This document shows positions 27,662-36,817 of a stretch of 45,767 nucleotides of DNA, in pieces. Source of the DNA: Blautia sp. (lineage in GTDB: Bacteria; Bacillota; Clostridia; Lachnospirales; Lachnospiraceae); NCBI GenBank assembly GCA_023664455.1, contig JAMPFM010000019.1, positions 1 through 45,767 of the forward strand, given 5' to 3'. Each line of letters begins with the position of its first letter. Position 1 is the first letter of the stretch. A program made the position numbers and the translations under genes. Below the pieces are notes generated by a model, which did no database searches, had not been told where the DNA came from, and worked only from the letters and a program-made list of their open reading frames with translations.

Positions 27662-29359
27662 TTAATGATTCACATATGCCTCTATCGTATCCCACACGGA
27701 CGCCTCTTCCAGTCCCAGCCGCCATTCTGCTACGCCTGCAATCTGATAGTTATCCATGACGTTTAACTTGACCTGGATGGACTCCGCGTCTTCCAGCCAT
27801 ACCTGGAAATAACTGCCGTCAGACTGATATTCCCCGTAGTTCTGGCAGGTTGCTTCATCCCATTTCATCTCGATGTTATGGTTGGCGATATACTCTTTCG
27901 CCATACCCATTCCGACCACCTGGCTGCTTACGTCGCCTCCCTTTGTTTCCCATATCCGCGTATAGAAGGGAATCGCATTGATTACTTTCTCAGCGGGGAC
28001 CTCGGCAACCGTAGCCTCGATTCCGTCTTCCACGAAATCAATGGAAGCTACAGAGCCAGCCTCTTCGCTGTTTCCATGATGTTCGTCATATCCCATGATA
28101 ATCACATAGTCTGCAACGACACCCTGTTCTTTTCGATGGTAATAGTTGTTATATTCCTTGGGCACATAATTATCCACCGACAGCACGATTCCGTTTGCCC
28201 GACAGGGAATGGACAGCTCCCTGATAAACTCGATGAAACCTTCCCCCGCGTCCACGCCAATATTCTCAAAATCAATATTGATTCCATCTAAATCATACTC
28301 TATCGCCGTTTCTACCAATCTGTCAATCAGATACGTGCGCGTACTTGTCCGGGAAAGGAGTTTATACATATCAACCGTTATCGTATCGGATATATTACTA
28401 ATCAGCCCCCATACTTCCAGCCCCATTCCATGTGCCGCGCTGACATAATTTTGGGAAGCTAAGCTTGTAAAGTTTCCTTCCTCGTCCGATAGTACAAACC
28501 ACGTCGGTGAGATTACATTCACGCCTTTTGTTGCCGCCATCACTTCCTGCAGTGTATCGTTTCCCGCCAGACTATATACGGCATGCCATGCCAGATTAAT
28601 CTTACCTTCTCTGGATATGCTGGTATATTCCGGTTCCGTATAATCCGCCACCGCCGCCGGCGTCTCACTACGAATCTCGCCTAACCGCTTATTTTCTACA
28701 TAGCCGACATAACTATCCTGCGTTTTTACCTTCGTCCAGTTTTCCATCTCTTCCAGAATGATTACCGTATCGCCCTGTGCAGCTTCCGTCAGGATATCAC
28801 TCTTGACGCCGCCCTGATACCTGACCTGCGTCGCTTTGGCAATTTCTGCAATACGCCGCTCATTCCACTGCGTATAAACCTGCATATGATAGGGCTGTGT
28901 AAAAAGCTCGTAAGAAAAATTCGCATACTTTTTCACATAGTCCACCGCCACATATAAGACGTCGCCTTCGTATCTGGCAATCACATAGCCTGTATCTTCC
29001 GCGGTCCCGCCGCCATCCACATACACGGACGTCCCGATTTCCGTGCGGATAATCGTATCCGGCGTTGTATAGAGAAGAAGACCTTCTTCCTTGTCTTCGT
29101 AAAATCTATCATTAAAATAAAGATGCACCGTAGCAAAATCAAAATAACATACGTTATCAAATATTTTGGCATATTCTTCGACCTGCTCGTCCTGTAAAAT
29201 AATCGCCACGTCGTTGTCTTCCCTTATGCCGAAATATTCATCCAGGTTGGCATATTCTTTGGAATAAGAATATTTGTCTATTATCTTCGCCCCAAACGCT
29301 GCCGCTGCGATACACAAAATAAGGACGACCGCAACGAGTACCGGAATTATTTTTTTCAT
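27662..29359 (-). CDS. Membrane-anchored SH3 - glycoside hydrolase family 18 protein
   Basis: A 565-residue extracellular protein with a signal anchor (about 1-24). An N-terminal domain of about 140 residues resembles the copper-amine-oxidase-like fold often fused to such enzymes. A bacterial SH3 domain (about 172-228, ending VGYVENKRLGEI) precedes a GH18 barrel (about 240-563). LDGINIDFENI carries the DxxDxDxE signature with Asn at the second Asp position; the catalytic Glu is near residue 364. YaaH/LysM-type relatives act on spore or vegetative peptidoglycan. It is the first gene of a minus-strand run of envelope and tRNA-modification genes. Confidence 0.88.
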   Translation of the reverse strand: MKKIIPVLVAVVLILCIAAAAFGAKIIDKYSYSKEYANLDEYFGIREDNDVAIILQDEQVEEYAKIFDNVCYFDFATVHLYFNDRFYEDKEEGLLLYTTPDTIIRTEIGTSVYVDGGGTAEDTGYVIARYEGDVLYVAVDYVKKYANFSYELFTQPYHMQVYTQWNERRIAEIAKATQVRYQGGVKSDILTEAAQGDTVIILEEMENWTKVKTQDSYVGYVENKRLGEIRSETPAAVADYTEPEYTSISREGKINLAWHAVYSLAGNDTLQEVMAATKGVNVISPTWFVLSDEEGNFTSLASQNYVSAAHGMGLEVWGLISNISDTITVDMYKLLSRTSTRTYLIDRLVETAIEYDLDGINIDFENIGVDAGEGFIEFIRELSIPCRANGIVLSVDNYVPKEYNNYYHRKEQGVVADYVIIMGYDEHHGNSEEAGSVASIDFVEDGIEATVAEVPAEKVINAIPFYTRIWETKGGDVSSQVVGMGMAKEYIANHNIEMKWDEATCQNYGEYQSDGSYFQVWLEDAESIQVKLNVMDNYQIAGVAEWRLGLEEASVWDTIEAYVNH

Positions 29360-30147
29360 TTATCCAGCTCCTTTCTGACCGTCCTTATTATAACAGACTA
29401 TCTTCCCAGCGTCATTACCATTTTTACTTTTTTTGACTGTTTTCGTGCGAATCTGTAATAAGAAGCGGGGACTTCCTGTAAAAACTTTCTCATTTTAAAT
29501 ATATCCGTAAAAATACAATCTAACCTTTTCCCGCTAAGAATCCAAGAGCGTCCCAAAAGGAATCCGTGGCGCCTAGTCAAACTGCTCCCGTCCCCTGGCG
29601 GGTTCTGGAAAAAAATGGTTCTGCCTCAATTTACAATAATTACTTATAAATTGATAAATCTGGAAATAATAATCCGTAAGACGACTCCGACATGCTTAAA
29701 AATAAAAAAATACCTGTATAACCTTTTCAATCCTTGTGAATTATAATTGTGAAAATATCGAATGAAAAAAATTATTCTACGATTAGACACATAAGCCTGC
29801 AAGACTTCCTCATACTATAGTAAGTATAAGAAAAAGAATTTCTTTCAATTTTTAAATTTACGCATTGCCTCCTTCCTAAGCTGACTACCGGAGACATCTT
29901 ATGAGCATTATACCCACAATCTGACAAAAAAGCAAGTAATTTCTTGAAATATATATTTTTTATTAATTTTTTTTAAAGAGTTTTGTCATTCTATTGACTT
30001 AAACAAACACAAAGTATAAGATACTTTTAACTTCAATAATCTTCTTAGGGGAACTTTGAACCAAGAGAAAAGTTTCCAAGGATTTTATTGAAAAAATTCA
30101 CACAAAGAAACCCATATCAGTATCTTATATAGTAAGGATGTGATATT
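29360..30147. other. Long AT-rich intergenic region between divergent genes
   Basis: A 788-base gap. It should contain the GH18 promoter on the left and the mecA promoter on the right. A 60-codon minus-strand frame (29398-29580) with a GGGAG box in front of a TTG exists, but its composition (Arg/Lys-rich, no family) is unconvincing. A GC-rich patch at 29585-29605 (GGGGACGGGAGCAGTTTGAC on the minus strand) resembles boxes seen in REP-like elements of Clostridia. Nothing else was identified. Confidence 0.6.
29994..30022 (+). promoter_or_regulatory. Probable mecA promoter
   Basis: TTGACT (29994-29999) and TAAGAT (30017-30022) are 17 bases apart, with AT-rich sequence upstream. The leader to the mecA start would be about 120 bases and contains no obvious hairpin. 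Confidence 0.45.
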
Positions 30148-30906
30148 ATGAAAATCGAAAAAGTAAACGAACACCAAATCCGCTGTACCCTTACAAGGGA
30201 AGACCTTGCGGATAGGGAATTAAAAATAAGCGAACTGGCATATGGCACGGAAAAGGCGAAAACCCTGTTCCGGGATATGATGCAGCAGGCGGCTTACGAA
30301 TGCGGATTTGAAGCCGAGGACATCCCTTTGATGATAGAGGCGATTCCTTTAAATGCAGAATGCATCGTCCTCATTATCACGAAAGTGGAAGACCCGGAAG
30401 AGCTGGATACCCGCTTTTCCAAGTTTGCCCCCTCTGTCCATGATGAATATATGGAAGATGCGGAAGACGTACTGGAAGCGTTTGCCGAAAGCGCAGACGA
30501 AATGCTGGAATTTCTACGCAAAAAGGAGCAGCAAAGCAGCGCCTCCGTCCATTCAGCAAAAAAAGAGGCAGTTTCCGCTCCCCTCAAAAACCCGGATACG
30601 GTTTCTACCCCGCGCACAGACCGCATGTTTTCCTTTGCTTCCCTGCATGACGTCATGCGGCTTGCCCATATCGCGGCGCCTCTTTATGCGGGTACAAACT
30701 CTTTATACAAAAATGAAAACGACGGCTCTTATCTGCTGCTCATCCAGTCCGGCGGACAAAGCGCCAAAGAGTACGAGCGGCTTTGCACGATCCTTTCCGA
30801 ATACGCCCGCCCGGAGCAATTCTCTTCTGCCGCCAAGTCGTATCTGGAAGAACACTATGAACCAGTGATTAAGGAAAAAGCAATCCAGTCGCTGGCGCAG
30901 ATATGA
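30148..30906 (+). CDS. mecA: MecA family adaptor protein for ClpCP
   Basis: A 252-residue adaptor. MKIEKVNEHQIRCTLTREDL is the usual N-terminal substrate-binding start; an acidic linker (about 90-150) leads to the C-terminal ClpC-binding domain (FASLHDVMRLAHIAAPLYAG, then LLLIQSGG and YLEEHYEPVIKEKAI). MecA delivers proteins such as ComK to the ClpC protease. It is monocistronic and ends at a strong terminator. Confidence 0.92.
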   Translation: MKIEKVNEHQIRCTLTREDLADRELKISELAYGTEKAKTLFRDMMQQAAYECGFEAEDIPLMIEAIPLNAECIVLIITKVEDPEELDTRFSKFAPSVHDEYMEDAEDVLEAFAESADEMLEFLRKKEQQSSASVHSAKKEAVSAPLKNPDTVSTPRTDRMFSFASLHDVMRLAHIAAPLYAGTNSLYKNENDGSYLLLIQSGGQSAKEYERLCTILSEYARPEQFSSAAKSYLEEHYEPVIKEKAIQSLAQI

Positions 30907-30927
30907 TGCGTATAAGATACCGGAAAA

Positions 30928-30972
30928 ATAAAAGACGAGTGAAAAGCGAAAATGCTTTTTGCCCGTCTTTTT
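30928..30972. terminator. Bidirectional terminator after mecA
   Basis: AAAGACG/CGTCTTT with an inner GAAAAGC/GCTTTTT pairing and flanking A- and T-runs lies between two convergent genes (mecA and the HEPN gene). Confidence 0.75.
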
Positions 30973-30979
30973 ATGGGTT

Positions 30980-31378
30980 CTATTTTTCAGAAATAAATTT
31001 ATCCACCAAATCAAGAAGCGTCTTTGCCGTCTGAATCTGTTTTTCTGTCTCTTCTTTACTCGCGATATAGAAATCATCATAATCGCTTGCATGCCTGACT
31101 TTTGCCGCTTTTGATATGTCCCTCCCTATCTGGGCAGGAAATATACCTGTATGGACATAATTTTTATTGAAATATCCAATCGTATCCTTATGCCGCTTAA
31201 ATGCTATCGGTTCTAAACATAATATAGCGGTTAATGAATAGTACAGTGAATAATATGCCCTATTATTTGCTGCCTTTAATTTTTCATTTTGAAAAAGCAA
31301 TTCTGCGGTATCAAGTTCTTCTTTTGCTCTCTCTAATTTGTATTTTGCCAGGTCTTTCCCATAAAACTCCTGTGTCAT
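30980..31378 (-). CDS. HEPN domain protein (toxin of an MNT/HEPN pair)
   Basis: A 132-residue four-helix protein. KYKLERAKEELDTAELLFQN and AANNRAYYSLYYSLTAIL are the HEPN signature, and KVRHASDYDDFY the C-terminal motif of the COG1895 branch. The canonical RNase motif R-x4-6-H is not clearly present, so catalysis may differ or be lost. Its ATG overlaps the TGA of the MNT gene (ATGA), which means translational coupling. In studied pairs the MNT protein AMPylates and inactivates the HEPN RNase. Confidence 0.85.
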   Translation of the reverse strand: MTQEFYGKDLAKYKLERAKEELDTAELLFQNEKLKAANNRAYYSLYYSLTAILCLEPIAFKRHKDTIGYFNKNYVHTGIFPAQIGRDISKAAKVRHASDYDDFYIASKEETEKQIQTAKTLLDLVDKFISEK

Positions 31379-31704
31379 ACAGCTACCCCATCTTTTTCAA
31401 TATTCATAAAAAAGGGGGAAACATTCTTCCATTGTTCATAGGTTTGTATACTTTGAACAGAGGGATTGATTTCCATTCCATATTGCATCTCAAAATCATA
31501 TGTGACATCATAAACCTTGTCCGCATAACGGCTTATCTCTTCTGGAAGAACATCTGCCAGTATCATGATATCCATATCAGAGTCCTGTTTAAAATCCCCT
31601 CTGGCATAAGAACCATATAAAACCACTCTGCTTAACTGGTTTCCGAATATCTGTACAATAGCCTCACGATATCCTTTCAATAAAACAGACAGATTATCCG
31701 GCAT
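31375..31704 (-). CDS. MNT-domain nucleotidyltransferase (antitoxin of an MNT/HEPN pair)
   Basis: A 109-residue minimal nucleotidyltransferase. VVLYGSYARGDFKQDSDMDI carries the GSxxRGxxxxxSDxD active site, with a third acidic residue expected in the strand around YDVTYDFEMQ. It overlaps the downstream HEPN gene by 4 bases, the usual antitoxin-first order. Confidence 0.9.
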   Translation of the reverse strand: MPDNLSVLLKGYREAIVQIFGNQLSRVVLYGSYARGDFKQDSDMDIMILADVLPEEISRYADKVYDVTYDFEMQYGMEINPSVQSIQTYEQWKNVSPFFMNIEKDGVAV

Positions 31705-31752
31705 TTTATATCACCGCCTCTTTTCCAACATCCCATCATTTCCCCATATTCC

Positions 31753-31947
31753 CTACAACGCCTCAATCTGCGCCATCAACTCGTCAATATTCATTCCGTG
31801 CACCATCGCTGCCTCTTCTAATGACTCGCCCTGTGCGGACGGACATCCCAGACAGTGCATTCCTGCATTCATTAAAACCGGCGCAACATCGGGGTTAGCT
31901 CTTAAAATTTCACCGATTGTCATATCCTTGGTAATCGCTGCCATCAT
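31753..31947 (-). CDS. DUF1858 domain protein
   Basis: A 64-residue protein. [20 protein letters not shown] then [20 protein letters not shown] is the DUF1858 fold with its CxxC pair, a redox or metal site in relatives such as the ScdA/hybrid-cluster N-terminal domains. AGGAGG lies 5 bases before the first of two adjacent ATGs. It is downstream of spmB across a 136-base gap that contains an 11-bp tandem repeat (ATTCCAATGTT). Confidence 0.88.
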   Translation of the reverse strand: MMAAITKDMTIGEILRANPDVAPVLMNAGMHCLGCPSAQGESLEEAAMVHGMNIDELMAQIEAL

Positions 31948-32083
31948 TTCTACCTCCTGTTTTCATTCTGCTGCATACGTCCAAAAACTCCATATGCCTA
32001 TACAGTATCATAAGCCGAAAAAAAGATTTATGCAAGACTTATCTTTTCAATTCCAATGTTGCAATTCCAATGTTCTTTATAAC

Positions 32084-32611
32084 CTACATCATTCCCGCCA
32101 GAAAAATGCTGGCGACGACCCCGGCTGCCGTTGCAAGCACCGCTCCCGCCAACGTATACCTTGTCTTCGTCACTTTCGCCGCCATATAATAGACGGACAT
32201 CGTATAAAAAACCGTTTCCGTACAGCTCATCATGATAGAAGTCGTAAGACCAAGCGTAGAATCCGGTCCATGATTTTTGAAAATATCTAACACCAGCCCC
32301 GTCGCAGCGGAAGAGGAAAACATTTTGACAAGAATAAGCGGTATCAGCTCGGAAGAAAACCCCAGCCGTCCTGCCACGCCGGACAACATATCCCCAAGAA
32401 AATCAAGAAATCCCGACGCCCGCAATACGCCCACTGCAACCATCAGCCCAATCAGCGTCGGCATAATCTGTACCACCGTGCGAAAACCGTCCTTGGCGCC
32501 TTTGATGAAATCTTCGTACACATTTGTCTTGGTAGCCAGACCATACGCCACAATATAGAAAATAATAACCGGAATTACGATATTGGAAAAATGTGCAAAA
32601 ACTTGTGCCAT
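32084..32611 (-). CDS. spmB: Spore maturation protein B
   Basis: A 175-residue membrane protein of the nucleoside-recognition (Gate) domain family with five hydrophobic segments. VVQIMPTLIGLMVAVGVLRA and MFSSSAATGLVLDIF, with STLGLTTSIMMSCTETVFYT near the C-terminus, are SpmB features. SpmA and SpmB are normally adjacent and act in spore-core dehydration. Here no spmA lies upstream; that place is taken by the NTPase block. The ATG has only a weak GTAGG-like box, and the frame stays open upstream of it, as if the original upstream context were lost. Confidence 0.9.
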   Translation of the reverse strand: MAQVFAHFSNIVIPVIIFYIVAYGLATKTNVYEDFIKGAKDGFRTVVQIMPTLIGLMVAVGVLRASGFLDFLGDMLSGVAGRLGFSSELIPLILVKMFSSSAATGLVLDIFKNHGPDSTLGLTTSIMMSCTETVFYTMSVYYMAAKVTKTRYTLAGAVLATAAGVVASIFLAGMM

Positions 32612-32678
32612 GTAACGCCTACGGGAGTGTTCTTTATAAAGTTTATGCGTGGGGCATTTTTTTATGCGTAGCGCTAAT

Positions 32679-35054
32679 TCAATTTGCGGGTTTCTCCTTA
32701 TTGGGTTTAGATTCTTTGAAAATATCTTTGAAGTTTTGCAGCACTACTTCATTCAAAATATCATAACCTATACGCGTTTCTATTTTTTCTTTTTCCTTCT
32801 TCCATTCGGCTTCTTTTTTCCTTCCAAATTCGGCGCCCATTCTCTTATATACGCAAAACTGATAAATAGCCTGGATAACGTCCAGCTCTTTGGCAATTTT
32901 TCCATTGATATCACTCGACGCCAGGCCAAAATATTTCCAAATGGACCTGTAATCGTCCATTTTGGCTATTCCTGCGTACATATCATGCATAAATATCCGG
33001 CGCATACATTCATTTTCCCGTTTCTTATGTTCTTCCGTTGTTTCATCTGGAAGTTTATCTCCCACATAAACTTCCGCCAGGTCATGGATTAGAATACCAT
33101 CCAGGATTTTCTTTTTATCATATTTACTGTAATCGCAGTCCTTGTCATCAAAATTTTCGCTCTTATCATCCAGCGAAAGCCGCTCAGGCAGATACAGCAT
33201 CCCTAGCAGCCACGCATAATAAGTATGCTCCACGACATTCTCATATAAAAATCCCGGTTCGACTTCTATGCCATCTTTTTTGATGCTGCCTTTCCTTATT
33301 TTTTCCAGCCACCCCCTTCTTTGAATATCTTTTACCTTATAAAGTTCATTATAGAGATGACTTCTGGCAAATGCCTTATTCTCGATATCCTCTTGCAGCA
33401 TTTGCAGATAGATACGCATTTCCTTATTCAATCTATTCTCTACATTCTCCAATGTATCCTCGATAATGTTGCACAACTTTTCTAAAATCCCCGCATCGAT
33501 GGCTTGATTCAGCCTTACCTGTACCAGCGAACATAATGTAAACAAATGAATTTGAAACTCGTATTTCTGGCTCACTGTCCATTCTGCTTCGTCTTCTTTC
33601 AGCCGCGTATCGATATAATTTAATAAAACACCCGATGTAAAGAAAATAGAATCCCTTCCATCGTCTTCCAGATTGACCCGTTCCGGCGCCAGTCTGACAT
33701 CATCATAGTATTGCAGATAAAATCCTCTGTTTACTTCATTCATAACGGGGGAACGGAAAAAGGTATCCAAAAGTTCCGCACCGGCCCTGACGTCTCCTAG
33801 ATAAAGCATACTGACCAAAATGGACCTGCATAGAAAATAGAACTCCTTTTCCTTTTCCTTTTCTATCGCCTTCAGGGCATTTCTACTATCCGTATCAGAT
33901 TCCGTTTTTCTTTTCTCTTTTAGGGTCTCCAGCTGCTCACTCAAAATCTCTTTGGCTTCTTCTTTTAAACGTTTATTGTCTATTCTTCCTACCAGGTAAG
34001 CGGCCTGTGCCTGCGCCCTAAAGCCCCCTTTCTGAAACATCATTTTACAGAAAGTAATCGTATTTTCCTGGCTTTCCCGCTTTTCATTCAGGATGGATTT
34101 TAGAAAAACATTGATGCCGTTCGTAAAAACACATTCCAACTGTCCTACATTCTCTTCCTCACACTTCAGGATAAGCTCCGCATAGTACAATGCCAGCAGA
34201 TAATTAGAAATTGTTTTATGCTGATGAATCAATTCCCACTCGCCCCAGTGTTCTGCTATATAGCCCTGTTCTATCATGTCTTTTGTCATAAAATACTGAT
34301 ATGCCAGATTGGTGCTGATTTGGATACTTCCATTAAAACCTTCCAAATAATACCTGCAATAACGCCTATACAAATCACTGATAGATTTCACTTCGCCCAA
34401 TCTGCATCTTTCGGAGCATCTTTCTAAAACCGTAAAAAGATTGTAATCGACTTCTTTTATTTTAAACCTTTCAATACAGTCATTTATCGGTTCTATTTCC
34501 TTTTCTTTGTCTATAATTTCACAATATTTTTTAACAGCATCTTTCCAGGCATCTTCCTTACAAATATTCACCGATTGGAAATGGAACGTGTACGCCGTTC
34601 TAAAATCCAGATTTTCCTCTTGTTCTCTATCCCTGAAAGAATGCACATTCGTCTTCTCGCCCAGGCAGATTATTTTCTTATGTCCTTTAATCTTAGACAC
34701 AATTTTATCCAGAACCTTTCCAGAATTTAACTGGCTTCGATAATACTTATCCCTTCCATCAATAATAATCAGAAATCCGGTCTTATTATTTTCCCTGCTA
34801 AGCTCAAGCAGCTCCTTTAAATCCTCCTTCATTCTTTCTTCTACTTTTTTATCCAGCGCTTCCGGCGTGTCGGCTTCCGTTACTTTACTATCATAATAAT
34901 GCAAGTTAATATAAAATGGATATTGCGCCAGCTTTTTTTCCTGAAAACACTTATACAAATAGACATATAAAATAGATAAAAACGTACTTTTCCCCGTGCC
35001 ATCGGGACCGAGAATTTTAATATAATTCTCATTTTTTATTTCATCTATCTTAAT
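32679..35054 (-). CDS. NACHT/STAND-like NTPase fused to a C-terminal HD nucleotidase-like domain
   Basis: About 791 residues. Walker A ILGPDGTGKSTFL lies at residues 14-26 and Walker B GFLIIIDGRDKYY near 93-105; ISNYLLALYYAEL resembles the NACHT end motif. A helical middle follows. The C-terminal ~200 residues are an HD_3/YfbR-like phosphohydrolase: NVVEHTYYAWLLGM, ILIHDLAEVYVGD (His-Asp pair near 656) and ELDVIQAIYQF. The frame is open from ATT 35054 after a TAG, and the only ATG/GTG/TTG starts come after the Walker A (TTG 34958 would remove it). Start at ATT or ATA 35048 by coupling to the upstream stop, a +1 shift, or an indel are all possible. The enzyme probably hydrolyses nucleotides when the NTPase is triggered; that is inference. 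Confidence 0.75.
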   Translation of the reverse strand: MKIDEIKNENYIKILGPDGTGKSTFLSILYVYLYKCFQEKKLAQYPFYINLHYYDSKVTEADTPEALDKKVEERMKEDLKELLELSRENNKTGFLIIIDGRDKYYRSQLNSGKVLDKIVSKIKGHKKIICLGEKTNVHSFRDREQEENLDFRTAYTFHFQSVNICKEDAWKDAVKKYCEIIDKEKEIEPINDCIERFKIKEVDYNLFTVLERCSERCRLGEVKSISDLYRRYCRYYLEGFNGSIQISTNLAYQYFMTKDMIEQGYIAEHWGEWELIHQHKTISNYLLALYYAELILKCEEENVGQLECVFTNGINVFLKSILNEKRESQENTITFCKMMFQKGGFRAQAQAAYLVGRIDNKRLKEEAKEILSEQLETLKEKRKTESDTDSRNALKAIEKEKEKEFYFLCRSILVSMLYLGDVRAGAELLDTFFRSPVMNEVNRGFYLQYYDDVRLAPERVNLEDDGRDSIFFTSGVLLNYIDTRLKEDEAEWTVSQKYEFQIHLFTLCSLVQVRLNQAIDAGILEKLCNIIEDTLENVENRLNKEMRIYLQMLQEDIENKAFARSHLYNELYKVKDIQRRGWLEKIRKGSIKKDGIEVEPGFLYENVVEHTYYAWLLGMLYLPERLSLDDKSENFDDKDCDYSKYDKKKILDGILIHDLAEVYVGDKLPDETTEEHKKRENECMRRIFMHDMYAGIAKMDDYRSIWKYFGLASSDINGKIAKELDVIQAIYQFCVYKRMGAEFGRKKEAEWKKEKEKIETRIGYDILNEVVLQNFKDIFKESKPNKEKPAN

Positions 35055-35475
35055 CTAATACAAATTGAAAAATATCTTCCGGCTCCTGCTTCTGTAATTC
35101 ATCGTCCGAAATCCGGACAAACAATTTAAACAAATCCGAATACTGCCGGAAAATATCCTCATTTCCTGCAAAGTCCCGATATCTCTTTTTGATAAACTGC
35201 TCCATCACGCGGTTATGTATCATCTCATATTTGCCACCAGGGGCGCTAACAGGTAAAATATCCTCTTTTATTTCAACAGAAACGCTTTTTTCATTTGTCC
35301 TATCATAACTCAGTATGACGTTTTCCTCTTTTAACTCCTCTAATAACCTCTCGATTTTCCGCCCAATTTCTGGAATTTCTTTTACATCCTGTAAATTAAA
35401 AACAAGCCCCTTTTTACGATTTGATTTATCAAGAATATAATCTTTTAATTTTTTAGCTTCTTCTGTCAATGTCAT
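35050..35475 (-). CDS. Small middle protein of the NTPase block (141 aa), unknown function
   Basis: A 141-residue charged protein. MTLTEEAKKLKDYILDKSNR then VKEIPEIGRKIERLLEELKE resembles a winged-helix or helical adaptor region, but no family is recognised. AGGAGG lies 3 bases before the ATG, 16 bases after the KAP gene's stop. Its TAA overlaps the beginning of the NACHT-HD frame. It may be a separate adaptor or the N-terminal part of the NACHT-HD protein cut off by a frame change. Confidence 0.7.
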   Translation of the reverse strand: MTLTEEAKKLKDYILDKSNRKKGLVFNLQDVKEIPEIGRKIERLLEELKEENVILSYDRTNEKSVSVEIKEDILPVSAPGGKYEMIHNRVMEQFIKKRYRDFAGNEDIFRQYSDLFKLFVRISDDELQKQEPEDIFQFVLD

Positions 35476-35491
35476 GTTCCTCCTGTCCTGA

Positions 35492-36817
35492 TTATTCTAT
35501 TATCTCTCGAAATTCACAATATTTTCGTGCGATATCAAGCTCTTTGGCATATCTAATATCACAATTAAGGAAATCGTAAAGTCTTTCACCCTGTATAACC
35601 CTCGGACAAAAAATACGCACGAAATAAAACAAAATTCTTCCACATAAATCATCATTAACTGCATTAGGCTCCCCATACCTTCCCGACCTGGATTCATCTC
35701 GCAGCCATTGGAATAACTCCGCCCGTTTTTCCCCTAGCGTTTCAAAATCTGAATACGCCTTTTCATGGGCAAACACAACACATTCCATATTTACTACTTT
35801 GTAAAACCTCAATACTTCATATAGCATTTCAAACGCCAGTACCGAAATATTTACTTCTTCTTTACAAATCACTGAATGCACAACATTTGCCTTTTCAATT
35901 ATTTTCTCTATTCTTCTGATATCGATTCCCTCAAACAGCGGTGGTAAAAAATGTGCCAGCAGCCGTTCATCATTTTCCTCCATCCGGAATTTTTCAAAAT
36001 AAAAGGCATATTTTTCCTGATACCTGTCATTCACAGTGCCATAATCCAATACCATCGAGAAATCTATGAATTTCTTTAAGTATTTTTCAATTCCCATAGA
36101 ATCGTGCTCGTTCTCTGTCCATCTCTTACCGAACATTTCTTCTACAGAGTGTTCCAACTGACTCCTGTCAATCGCCATGATAACGACTACATTATCCAGC
36201 CCGTAAAAAAGATGATGAAGTCTTTCCAAGACTTTAATCGCATATTGCGGGATACACCTATCCAATTCGTCCACAATCAGTACGATAGTTCTTTTTTTGG
36301 CGATTTCCTCCATCTTTCCCCTGACCTGTCCCATCGCCCGGTTAAAACCAAACATCTCATCAAATACTTGCTCCGCCACATCATTGCTTTCTTTAATATT
36401 CTTGATATCTTCCATCCAGTTAAGCAGATTAACTCCTATCTTATTTTCAAGATATACACCTGCGATTTCTTTCAGTTTACCCCAGACAAACTGATATCCT
36501 GCATCCACCGTATCCTCAAGCGCGGCATTGATAATTGTGCCATCCTCCCTGATGGACGCCTTCATTGCAGATATAATCGCTACAGCCGGCTCCTCGTAAT
36601 AGTCGTGCTGCCAGCAGTTATAATTGAATAAAAAGTACTTTTCCCCTTCCTCTTCCAATTTCTTCCACAACTCGTTCAGCACGAAGGTCTTGCCAATTCC
36701 CCAGCTGCCTTCAATGGAAAAGCAGCTTCCTTTCCTATTGTCAGATAACTGATTCACAACCTGAAGCACTTTATCAACAAATTCATTTCTATTTAACAAA
36801 TCAATCCCCTGAATCAT
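35492..36817 (-). CDS. KAP family P-loop NTPase
   Basis: A 441-residue protein. Walker A IEGSWGIGKTFVL (G37 to T44) and Walker B TIVLIVDELDRC (about 176-187) with AIKVLERLHHLFYGLDNVVV and AIDRSQLEHSV are the KAP NTPase core; DIRRIEKIIEKA is the family's C-terminal motif. No clear membrane insertion is seen between the Walker motifs, unlike classical KAP proteins. KAP NTPases occur in phage-defence and plasmid-linked loci. First gene of the three-gene unit; a GGGGGTG box precedes the ATG. Confidence 0.88.
   Translation of the reverse strand: MIQGIDLLNRNEFVDKVLQVVNQLSDNRKGSCFSIEGSWGIGKTFVLNELWKKLEEEGEKYFLFNYNCWQHDYYEEPAVAIISAMKASIREDGTIINAALEDTVDAGYQFVWGKLKEIAGVYLENKIGVNLLNWMEDIKNIKESNDVAEQVFDEMFGFNRAMGQVRGKMEEIAKKRTIVLIVDELDRCIPQYAIKVLERLHHLFYGLDNVVVIMAIDRSQLEHSVEEMFGKRWTENEHDSMGIEKYLKKFIDFSMVLDYGTVNDRYQEKYAFYFEKFRMEENDERLLAHFLPPLFEGIDIRRIEKIIEKANVVHSVICKEEVNISVLAFEMLYEVLRFYKVVNMECVVFAHEKAYSDFETLGEKRAELFQWLRDESRSGRYGEPNAVNDDLCGRILFYFVRIFCPRVIQGERLYDFLNCDIRYAKELDIARKYCEFREIIE

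Noticed and set aside
29398-29580. 60-codon minus-strand frame upstream of the GH18 gene
   Set aside because: It has a plausible GGGAG box before a TTG, but a basic, unrecognised composition and nothing else in support.
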